Assembly: GCA_036005845.1 (NCBI GenBank)
Contig: DASYQD010000100.1
Coordinates: 1 to 13,195 of the forward strand
Source: DASYQD01 sp036005845
GTDB taxonomy: Bacteria; Acidobacteriota; Thermoanaerobaculia; Multivoradales; JAIOJS01
Reading direction: 5' to 3'
Length of the DNA stretch: 13,195 nucleotides
In this document: positions 5,413 through 11,468 of the stretch, in pieces
Position numbering within the stretch: the stretch's first letter is position 1
Layout: every line of letters starts with the position of its first letter
The notes under the pieces: generated by a model
Database searches by the model: none
What the model was told of the DNA's origin: nothing
The model's input: the letters and a program-made list of their open reading frames with translations, nothing else
Translations under genes and position numbers: made by a program

Positions 5413-5744
5413 ACGGCGGCAACGGCGAAGGTAGGGACCGCGCGGCGGGTAGGGCCGGCGCGGCCGGCGTGGCTGGCACTCAGGCGCCGGGCGATCGCGC
5501 CGCGAACGAAGGCGTCGGCGGCGCCGTGGCAGCCGCCGCTGACGGTCCCGGCTTCACCGCCGCGATGGCCGAGCTCGAAGCGATCCTCTCGCGCATCGAG
5601 GCCGAGGAGATCGACGTCGACGCACTGGCGGCCGAGCTGCGCCGCGCCGCCGAGCTGCTCGAGGTCTGCCGCACGAAGATCCGCCGCGCCGAGGCCGAGG
5701 TGACGCAGATCGTGCAGCAGCTCGCGGAGGGTGGCGGCGAGTGA
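5409..5744 (+). CDS. xseB: Exodeoxyribonuclease VII small subunit, extended N-terminus
   Basis: The gene encodes 111 residues. The core (about 49-104) shows the two-helix pattern of XseB: 'FTAAMAELEAILSRIEAEEIDVDALAAELRRAAELLEVCRTKIRRAEAEV' in essence, given here as residues 49-98 with key positions E55-L56, I69-D70, L75 and L83-L84. XseB binds along the XseA coiled coil and is required for exonuclease VII activity. Typical XseB proteins are 60-80 residues. Here a Gly/Ala-rich, probably disordered leader of about 48 residues precedes the core. No ATG or GTG with a good ribosome site lies just before the core, and the ATG at 5409 overlaps the xseA stop, so I keep the long form. Confidence 0.9.
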   Translation: MNGGNGEGRDRAAGRAGAAGVAGTQAPGDRAANEGVGGAVAAAADGPGFTAAMAELEAILSRIEAEEIDVDALAAELRRAAELLEVCRTKIRRAEAEVTQIVQQLAEGGGE

Positions 5745-5760
5745 GCCGCGGAGCACACGC

Positions 5761-6525
5761 GTGAGCGCCGGCGGCGGCGAGCGGCTCCACGCGGCGTCGC
5801 TGCCGCCGCATCCACCGCTGCGCCGCTACTACCGCGACGAGAGCGAGCGCCGCGCCCGCGTCGGCGCCTGGTTCGACGAGGCGGCCGCCGACTACGACTG
5901 GATCAACCGGGCGATGAGCTTCGGCTCGGGCAACCTCTATCGCCGGCAGGCGCTGCTGCGCATCGGCCTCGCGCCCGGCATGAGTCTCCTCGACTGCGGT
6001 GCCGGCACCGGCGCGGTGACGGCGGCGGCGCAGGCGATCGTCGGCAGCAGCGGGTCGGTGGTGGCGCTCGATCCCAGCATCGGCATGCTCTCGCGCGCCG
6101 GCGGGCGCGGCGTGCGGCGCCGCGTGCGCGGCGTCGCCGAGGCGCTGCCGTTCCCCGACGGCCGCTTCGACCGGCTGAGCATGGGCTTCGCGCTGCGCCA
6201 CGTCGCCGACCTGCGCGCGACCTTCGCCGAGTACCGGCGCGTGCTCGCGCCCGGCGGCGCGCTGCTGCTGCTCGAGATCACGCCGCCGGCCTCGGCGCTC
6301 GGCCACCGCCTCCTCGGCTTCTACCTCGGCCGCGTCGTGCCGGTGGTGGCCCAGCTCGGACACAGCGGCCGCACCGCGCGCGAGCTGTGGGAGTACTACT
6401 GGGAGACCATCGAGCAGTGCGTGCCGCCGGCGATGATCCTCGACGCCCTCGCCGGCGCCGGCTTCACGCGCTGCGAGCGCGCCGTCGAGCTCGGCGTCTT
6501 CTCCGAGTACCGCGCCTGGCGGTGA
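5761..6525 (+). CDS. UbiE/MenG-family SAM-dependent methyltransferase
   Basis: The gene encodes 254 residues from the GTG at 5761, chosen because GGAG (5750-5753) lies seven bases upstream; an earlier GTG inside xseB has no ribosome site. The UbiE/COQ5 signature 'WFDEAAADYDWINRAMSFG' (37-55) is followed by the SAM-binding motif I 'LLDCGAGTGAVT' (76-87), 'VVALDPSIGML' (100-110), 'ALPFPDGRFDRLSMGFALRHV' (128-148) and 'VLAPGGALLLLEI' (161-173). The family methylates demethylmenaquinol in menaquinone synthesis or the ubiquinone precursor; menaquinone is expected if this is an acidobacterium. The C-terminal part, 'YYWETIEQCVPPAMILDAL' and 'GVFSEYRAWR', differs from classical UbiE ends, so a related lipid or quinone substrate is possible. 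It is the last gene of the xseA-xseB operon, 16 bases after xseB. Confidence 0.85.
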   Translation: MSAGGGERLHAASLPPHPPLRRYYRDESERRARVGAWFDEAAADYDWINRAMSFGSGNLYRRQALLRIGLAPGMSLLDCGAGTGAVTAAAQAIVGSSGSVVALDPSIGMLSRAGGRGVRRRVRGVAEALPFPDGRFDRLSMGFALRHVADLRATFAEYRRVLAPGGALLLLEITPPASALGHRLLGFYLGRVVPVVAQLGHSGRTARELWEYYWETIEQCVPPAMILDALAGAGFTRCERAVELGVFSEYRAWR

Positions 6526-6543
6526 AGGCGCGCGCGCGGCGCG

Positions 6544-6750
6544 TCAGCCGAAGTAGTAGTCGGGCGGCAGCGGGTCGAGGAGCGCCAGGAACGAGAAGGC
6601 GGCCGCGACGCCGGAGCGTCGGGCCGGTTCCGCCTTCGCGACGCGCTCGGTCGCCGGCCGCAGCTCGGCCGCGAGCTCGGCGGAAAGCAGTTTCGACGAG
6701 GCGGACGGCTCGCGCCGTACCGGGAGGGGCTCGTTTGCGCGCTCAGCCAT
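6544..6750 (-). CDS. Small hypothetical protein, 68 residues
   Basis: The ATG at 6750 is preceded by GGAGGAG nine bases upstream, a strong Shine-Dalgarno, which is the main support for a real gene. The N-terminal two thirds is charged and Ala/Glu/Arg-rich ('ELAAELRPATERVAKAEPARR'). The C-terminal third is hydrophobic and ends 'FSFLALLDPLPPDYYFG'. I do not recognise a family. A hydrophilic leader followed by a short aromatic and proline-rich end resembles the layout of small secreted or modified peptides, but no maturation enzyme, protease or transporter gene is next to it. It converges on the UbiE-type gene with an 18-base gap and is divergent from the GH15 gene. Confidence 0.65.
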   Translation of the reverse strand: MAERANEPLPVRREPSASSKLLSAELAAELRPATERVAKAEPARRSGVAAAFSFLALLDPLPPDYYFG

Positions 6751-6801
6751 GCTGTCGCTCCTCCGAGGAATGCGGAACGGTTAGAAACGCAGCAAGCAAC
6801 G

Positions 6802-6842
6802 TGCCCGCTGTGTGCGGGCAAGTGGCTGTCGGCAAGCCACTT
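6802..6842. promoter_or_regulatory. Two tandem perfect hairpins upstream of the small gene
   Basis: TGCCCGC-5 nt-GCGGGCA (6802-6820) is followed immediately by AAGTGGCT-7 nt-AGCCACTT (6820-6842). The 7- and 8-bp stems are perfect. They lie in the gap between the divergent 68-residue gene (start 6750) and the GH15 gene (start near 6944), where GC content is lower. They could fold in the leader of the small gene or act as DNA operators. No matching -35/-10 pair is clear. Confidence 0.5.
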
Positions 6843-6943
6843 CGCAACACCAAGTAAGCAAAGGACTGACACCGCGGATCGAGCGTTGCCGACCCTCTCA
6901 ACTTGTAATCGGGAGCAACCATTCCCGGCGGCGGCTGTAACGG

Positions 6944-8914
6944 TTGCAGGCACTTCCTACAACGGAGCACGGCGTCGTTCGTGCATCGCCGCGCCGCGTG
7001 CGCGCGCCGGCATCGGACCGCTACCCACCCATCGCGGACTACGGGCTCATCGGCGACTGCCATTCGCTGGCGCTGGTCTCGCGCTGCGGCTCGATCGACT
7101 GGTGCTGCATGCCGCGCCTGGACTCGCCGTCGTCCTTCGGCCGGTTGCTCGATTGGGAGAAGGGCGGCTGCTTCCGCATCGCGCCGAGCGGCGAGGGTTG
7201 GCAGTCAGAGCGCAGCTATCTTGGTGACAGCCTGGTGCTGGAGACGCGCTTCCGCACCGCGACCGGCGAGGCGCGGCTCGTCGACGCCTTCGCCATGAAG
7301 AGCGGCGGCCGCGAGGCGCCGCGGCACCAGCTCCTGCGGGTGCTCGAGTGCACCGGCGGCAAGGTCGATCTCGAGGTCGAGCTGCTGCCGCGCTTCGAGT
7401 ACGGCGCCGCCAAGCCGTGGATCCGCTGCCACGGCGAGGGCTTCTTCACCGCCATCGGCGGCAGCAGCGGCCTGGTGATCACCACCGACCTGCCGCTCCA
7501 GCCCGAGGCCAGCCACGGCCTCTGCGGCTGCCTCGAGCTCGCGGCCGGCGAGCGCCGGCGCGTCTCGCTCGCCTGGGAGCACCCGAACCACTTGCACCCC
7601 GGCGAGCCCAAGCCGCGCGACCTCGGCGAGGTCGACGGGCGCCTCGAAGAGACGCTGCGCTGGTGGGAGCGCTGGGTCGCCTCGCGCGCCGGCGATCCCG
7701 CGCTGCGCGATCCCGCCGTGCTGCGCTCGGCGGTGGTGCTCAAGGGGCTCATCTTCGCGCCGACGGGCGCCATCGCCGCCGCCGCCACCACGTCGCTGCC
7801 CGAAGCGATCGGCGGCACGCGCAACTGGGACTACCGGATGAGCTGGATCCGCGACAGCAGCTTCGCGCTCGATTCGTTGAGCGAGCTGGGCTTCTACCAG
7901 GAGGCGATGGGCTTCACCTGGTTCATCGAGCGCAGCACCGCCGGGATCGCGGACGAGGTGCAGCCGATGTACGGCATCGACGGGCGCCAGTTGCTGCCCG
8001 AGATCGAGCTCGCCCACCTCGAGGGCTACCGCGGCTCGCGGCCGGTGCGGCTGGGCAATGCCGCCTCGCAGCAGCTCCAGCTCGACGGCATGGGGCAGCT
8101 CGTCGACCTGGCGTGGAACCGGCTGCAGCGCGGCGAGACGCCGGACCCGGCGTACGTCGCCTTCCTCGTCGGCGTCGTCGAGGCGATCCTGGCGCACTGG
8201 CGCGAGCCCGACTTCGGCATCTGGGAGATGCGCCGCCAGCCGCTCCACTTCGTACACTCGCAGGTGATGTGCTGGGCCGCCGTCGACCGCGGCATCGCGG
8301 TGGTGGAGAAGACCGGCGCTCTTCTTCATCAAGAAACAGAAGTGCCGCTCGGCCGCTGGCGCGCCGCTCGCGACGAGCTGCGCGCCGCCATCGAGACCAA
8401 GGGCTACGACCGCGAGCACGGCGTCTTCGTGCAGGCCTTCGAGAACCGGGAGCTCGACGCCGCGCTGCTGCTGCTGCCGAAGGTCGGCTTCGTGGCCTAC
8501 GACGACCCGCGCATGGTGCGCACCACCGACGCCATCGCGCGGCGGCTGCGCCGCGGCGACGCGCTGGTGCGGCGCTACACGATGGACGACGGGCTGCCCG
8601 ACGACGAAGGGTGCTTCGTCGCCTGCAGCTTCTGGCTGGTGCAGTGCCTGGCGCTGCAGGGGAAGCGCGACGAAGCGGCGGCGCTCTTCGACGCCGCCTG
8701 CGGCCTCGCCAACGACCTCGGCCTCTTCGCCGAGGAGCACGACGGCGAGCAGATGCTGGGCAACTTTCCGCAGGGCCTCTCGCACTACTCGCACATCGCC
8801 GCCGCGGTGGCGCTGCGCGAGAAGAAGCCGACTAGCCTCAGCGCGAAAGGGGCCGGGCGGCGGCGCCCCATTGGCAGCGCGCTTAGCGCGCGGGGGGGAC
8901 CGGCGGACCGGTGA
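6944..8914 (+). CDS. Glycoside hydrolase family 15 (glucoamylase/trehalase-like)
   Basis: The gene encodes 656 residues from the TTG at 6944. An in-frame stop at 6938 limits the start. GTG at 6998 is the alternative, while the first ATG (7109) would remove the conserved 'YPPIADYGLIGDCHSLALVSRCGSIDW'. No Shine-Dalgarno is visible at either start. The N-terminal beta-sandwich domain (about 25-240) precedes an (alpha/alpha)6 barrel starting near 'GTRNWDYRMSWIRDSSFALD' (291-310). The probable catalytic acid is E428 in 'FGIWEMR', and the base is E597 or E598 in 'LFAEEHDGEQMLGNFPQGLSHYSH'. Members hydrolyse alpha-glucosidic bonds in trehalose, starch or glycogen fragments. There is no signal peptide, so a cytoplasmic role in trehalose or glycogen turnover is likely. 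The last 30 or so residues are an Arg/Gly-rich extension overlapping the opposing gene by 32 bases. Confidence 0.93.
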   Translation: MQALPTTEHGVVRASPRRVRAPASDRYPPIADYGLIGDCHSLALVSRCGSIDWCCMPRLDSPSSFGRLLDWEKGGCFRIAPSGEGWQSERSYLGDSLVLETRFRTATGEARLVDAFAMKSGGREAPRHQLLRVLECTGGKVDLEVELLPRFEYGAAKPWIRCHGEGFFTAIGGSSGLVITTDLPLQPEASHGLCGCLELAAGERRRVSLAWEHPNHLHPGEPKPRDLGEVDGRLEETLRWWERWVASRAGDPALRDPAVLRSAVVLKGLIFAPTGAIAAAATTSLPEAIGGTRNWDYRMSWIRDSSFALDSLSELGFYQEAMGFTWFIERSTAGIADEVQPMYGIDGRQLLPEIELAHLEGYRGSRPVRLGNAASQQLQLDGMGQLVDLAWNRLQRGETPDPAYVAFLVGVVEAILAHWREPDFGIWEMRRQPLHFVHSQVMCWAAVDRGIAVVEKTGALLHQETEVPLGRWRAARDELRAAIETKGYDREHGVFVQAFENRELDAALLLLPKVGFVAYDDPRMVRTTDAIARRLRRGDALVRRYTMDDGLPDDEGCFVACSFWLVQCLALQGKRDEAAALFDAACGLANDLGLFAEEHDGEQMLGNFPQGLSHYSHIAAAVALREKKPTSLSAKGAGRRRPIGSALSARGGPADR

Positions 8915-10496
8915 TCTGGAGCCTGCGCAGGTAAGTGCCGCCGCTGCTCGGCTCGACGACGACGACTGCCCACACCTGCGGCCCGGCGGCCACGGCGAGC
9001 TCGGCGCGCAGCGGCTCCGCCGGCGGCTCGCGGGCGCTCTCGCGGAAGGAGAGCAGTGCCGCCTTCGAGCCGGCGCCGGACGGCCGCATCACCACCTCGT
9101 AGACCTCGACCTTGTGGCCGGCGAGCTCCGGCGGCCATTGGCCGAGCAGCTCGAGCCGCTTGGCGCCCGGCGCGTCGCCGGCGGCGGCCGCGGCGCCGCG
9201 CACCTGCGCCTGCAGCGGCTTGGCGACGAGGTCGGGCCGCGGCCCCGATTCGGTTTCGTAGGCGCCGCGTTGCACCACGTCGAGCACCGCCAAGCGCCGC
9301 TCGTCGGCGTCGAGCGTGCTCCACGGCCGCGGCGCGCGCACGCCGTGGGGCGCTGAGACGCGGACGCCCGGCCGCTTCACCACCACTTCGACCGTGGTGC
9401 CCGGCTTCGGCGACGCGTCGCCCTGCGCGTAGAAGCCGGCGACGTAGTAAGCGGCGGTGCTGGCGCGCAGCTCGCGCACGAGCTTGGTAGGCGAGGCGTT
9501 CTCGAGCATCAGGCCGCCCACCTCGTGGTGGACCTGCGCCAGCATCTCGCGGCCGCTCTGCCGCTGCGCGTCCGGGTTGACGAGCACGTAGTTGGCGCCC
9601 GAGGCGGCGAGAGCGGCCAGGGCCGGCTGGAACTTCTGGATCATCGGCCCGGCGCGGCGCAGGTCGACGTGCGCGTGCAGCGCGTCGCCGTCGGAGCCGA
9701 CGCCGGTGAAGCCGATCTCGCCTTCGAAGTAGAGCTGGCTGTCGATGCCGGGGGTGATGATGATGACCACCTTCGGCGCGCTGCTGCGGTTGAGCTGCAG
9801 CGCGAAGAGGCGCAGCGAGTCGGCGAGCTCGTAGGCGGCGGCGCGGTACTCGGCCTTCATCAGCGAGCCGCCCGCCTCGTAGGCGTTGTGCACCTGCTCG
9901 CCGATGGGGCCGGCGATCACCATCGGCGGCAGCCCCGGGTCGGTGCGCAGCCGGTCGACGTGGGAATCGCCCTTGCCGAGCGCGGCGTGGAGCTGCCGTT
10001 GCCCCGAGCGGTCGCCGGCGACGGGACCGAGCACGCTGCGAAAGCCGAGTTGCGGGTCGTTGACGATGAGGGTGAGGCGGTCGCTGGGCTGGAAGGCGCC
10101 GGCGAGGTTCTCCGCCATGGCACGCGCGTCGCGCAGACCGGCGAAGGAGAGGAAGGCCTGATCGAGGACGAGGTAGACGTCGCGCGACGGCGGCGCGGCG
10201 ACGCCCGCGGCGTTCGTGGAACCGGGCGCCGGTGCCGAACCGTCGAGGCGGTGGCGGTCGAAGGTGTCGATGGGCACCGCATGCCCGTCGACCCGCAGCT
10301 CGACCTCGTCGGCGCGCAGGTCGAAGACCGGCTCGCCCTGCGCGTCTACGGCGTAGAAGGGCACCGTGCGCAGGTCGACGGCGACGCTCTCCTGCTGCGC
10401 CGCGGGCACCGGCGGCGCGTCGGGCAGATTGGCGAAGGCGGCCGCGGCGAGCGGCAGGAGGAGCAGAGCGAACGCGAAGGAACGGTGCTGGCGCAT
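8883..10496 (-). CDS. Secreted VWFA-related (acidobacterial type) protein
   Basis: The gene encodes 537 residues from the ATG at 10496. Residues 1-22 are a signal peptide (MRQHRSFAFALLLLPLAAAA), so the product is exported. Next come 'VDLRTVPFYAVDAQGEPVFDLRADEVELRVDGHAVPIDTFDRH' in segments, the 'in-domain' typical of the acidobacterial VWFA-related family, and a VWA-like Rossmann fold starting 'DVYLVLDQAFLSF' (106-118). The later segment 'AAYYVAGFYA' with 'VVVKRPGVRVSAPHG' is the usual C-terminal beta unit of that family. The MIDAS DxSxS is not intact (D112-Q-A-F-L-S), so metal-dependent ligand binding may be lost. Function in the family is unknown; a cell-surface or periplasmic binding role is inferred. 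It is divergent from the rhomboid gene and convergent with the GH15 gene. Confidence 0.88.
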   Translation of the reverse strand: MRQHRSFAFALLLLPLAAAAFANLPDAPPVPAAQQESVAVDLRTVPFYAVDAQGEPVFDLRADEVELRVDGHAVPIDTFDRHRLDGSAPAPGSTNAAGVAAPPSRDVYLVLDQAFLSFAGLRDARAMAENLAGAFQPSDRLTLIVNDPQLGFRSVLGPVAGDRSGQRQLHAALGKGDSHVDRLRTDPGLPPMVIAGPIGEQVHNAYEAGGSLMKAEYRAAAYELADSLRLFALQLNRSSAPKVVIIITPGIDSQLYFEGEIGFTGVGSDGDALHAHVDLRRAGPMIQKFQPALAALAASGANYVLVNPDAQRQSGREMLAQVHHEVGGLMLENASPTKLVRELRASTAAYYVAGFYAQGDASPKPGTTVEVVVKRPGVRVSAPHGVRAPRPWSTLDADERRLAVLDVVQRGAYETESGPRPDLVAKPLQAQVRGAAAAAGDAPGAKRLELLGQWPPELAGHKVEVYEVVMRPSGAGSKAALLSFRESAREPPAEPLRAELAVAAGPQVWAVVVVEPSSGGTYLRRLQITGPPVPPAR

Positions 10497-10555
10497 CGGT
10501 TGGGAACCCTCTGAATGATCTCTCGATGAGTCTGGTTGACCCGGTTGGTGGATTA

Positions 10556-10571
10556 GAGCCGAAAACGGCTC
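10556..10571. promoter_or_regulatory. Palindrome in the VWFA/rhomboid divergent gap
   Basis: GAGCCG-AAAA-CGGCTC is a perfect 6-bp dyad with a four-base centre. It covers the position expected for the -35 box of a rhomboid-gene promoter whose -10 would be TAAGAT (10584-10589). It is therefore placed like an operator, or as a shared site for both divergent genes. Confidence 0.45.
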
Positions 10572-10587
10572 CGCTTCCTTCGTTAAG

Positions 10588-11445
10588 ATGCCGCGCGCCA
10601 TGAAGTTCGCAGGATTCCGCCGGCAGCGTACGGGGTCGGTGGTCTGTCCCAGCTGCGGCCGCCTGGTCGGCGCCAGCGAGCCGCGCTGTCCGTTCTGCGG
10701 CCGGCCGGCGCCGGCGATGTTCGGCCTCGGCGGCTCGCTGCGCAAGCTCGAGTCGGCGCTGAGCCTGTGGCCGCTCGTCGGCTGGATCTGCGGCGCCATC
10801 TTCATCGCCACGCTGGTCACCGATCCGCGCGGGCCGATGGCGGCCGTCAGCGGCCTCTTCACGCCAAGCGGCGAGCGCCTGGTCGCCTTCGGCGCCAGCG
10901 GCGCGGTGCCGGTCTTCCAGTACGGACGCTGGTGGACGGTGCTCTCCGCCAATTGGCTGCACGGCAACCTGTTGCACATCGGCATGAACATGCTCGGCCT
11001 GCGGCAGCTCGCGCCGGCGGTCGAGCACCTCTACGGCACCGGGCGGGCATGGATCATCTACACCGTCTCCGGCGTGATCGGCTTCGCGGCCAGCACGGCG
11101 AGCGTCTTCCTGCCGGTGATCGGCAGCAGGGGCGGCATCACCATCGGCGCCTCGGCGGCGCTCATGGGGCTGCTCGGCGCGCTGCTGCACTACAGCCGGC
11201 GCGGCGGCAGCCGCGCGCTGGGGCAGATGGTGTGGACGTGGGCGCTCGCCACCTTCGTCTTCGGCCTGCTCTTCCCGGGCATCGACAACTGGGCGCACCT
11301 CGGCGGCTTCGCCGGCGGCTGGCTGATCTCCTACTGGCTCGATCCGCTCAAGCCCGAGCGCGTCGACCACCTGATCGCCGGCGCGTTGGGACTGCTGCTG
11401 AGCCTCGGCGCGGTCGTCGTGTCGTTGCTGACCTGGAGCTCGTAG
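10588..11445 (+). CDS. Rhomboid intramembrane serine protease with N-terminal zinc ribbon
   Basis: The gene encodes 285 residues from the ATG at 10588. A second ATG at 10600 ('MKFAGF') is equally possible, and is favoured if TAAGAT at 10584-10589 is the -10 box. Residues 17-40 form a zinc ribbon: C20-x2-C23 and C34-x2-C37. The rhomboid domain follows: a first membrane helix (about 61-78), 'WTVLSANWLHGNLLHIGMNMLGL' with H125, H130 and N134, the catalytic serine S189 in 'TIGASAALMGLLG', and the catalytic histidine H237 in 'NWAHLGGFAGG'. About six to seven membrane helices are expected. Rhomboids cleave membrane proteins within the bilayer. The GASA variant of GxSG keeps the serine, so activity is plausible. 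The zinc ribbon faces the cytoplasm and may bind a partner or substrate. Confidence 0.93.
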   Translation: MPRAMKFAGFRRQRTGSVVCPSCGRLVGASEPRCPFCGRPAPAMFGLGGSLRKLESALSLWPLVGWICGAIFIATLVTDPRGPMAAVSGLFTPSGERLVAFGASGAVPVFQYGRWWTVLSANWLHGNLLHIGMNMLGLRQLAPAVEHLYGTGRAWIIYTVSGVIGFAASTASVFLPVIGSRGGITIGASAALMGLLGALLHYSRRGGSRALGQMVWTWALATFVFGLLFPGIDNWAHLGGFAGGWLISYWLDPLKPERVDHLIAGALGLLLSLGAVVVSLLTWSS

Positions 11446-11458
11446 CGCGAGCGTCGCG
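11446..11458. terminator. Small palindrome between convergent genes
   Basis: CGCGA-GCG-TCGCG directly follows the rhomboid stop and lies in the 23-base gap before the end of the opposing gene. It has no U tract, so it is at best a weak bidirectional terminator. Confidence 0.25.
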
Positions 11459-11468
11459 GGTCGCGCGG

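Noticed and set aside
6396..7063. Minus-strand frames crossing the GH15 upstream region
   Set aside because: They overlap the real genes and the hairpins, lack ribosome sites and show no domain; the 68-residue frame is far better supported.
8850..8900. GC-rich stems GGGGC/GCCCC and GCGCGC/GCGCGC as a terminator
   Set aside because: They lie within the coding end of GH15 and have no U tract; in DNA this GC-rich such stems are common by chance.
8785..11370. 861-codon minus-strand open frame spanning the VWFA and rhomboid genes
   Set aside because: It is a frame shadow: Arg/Ala-rich without domains, whereas the other frames encode a signal-peptide VWFA protein and a rhomboid with catalytic motifs.
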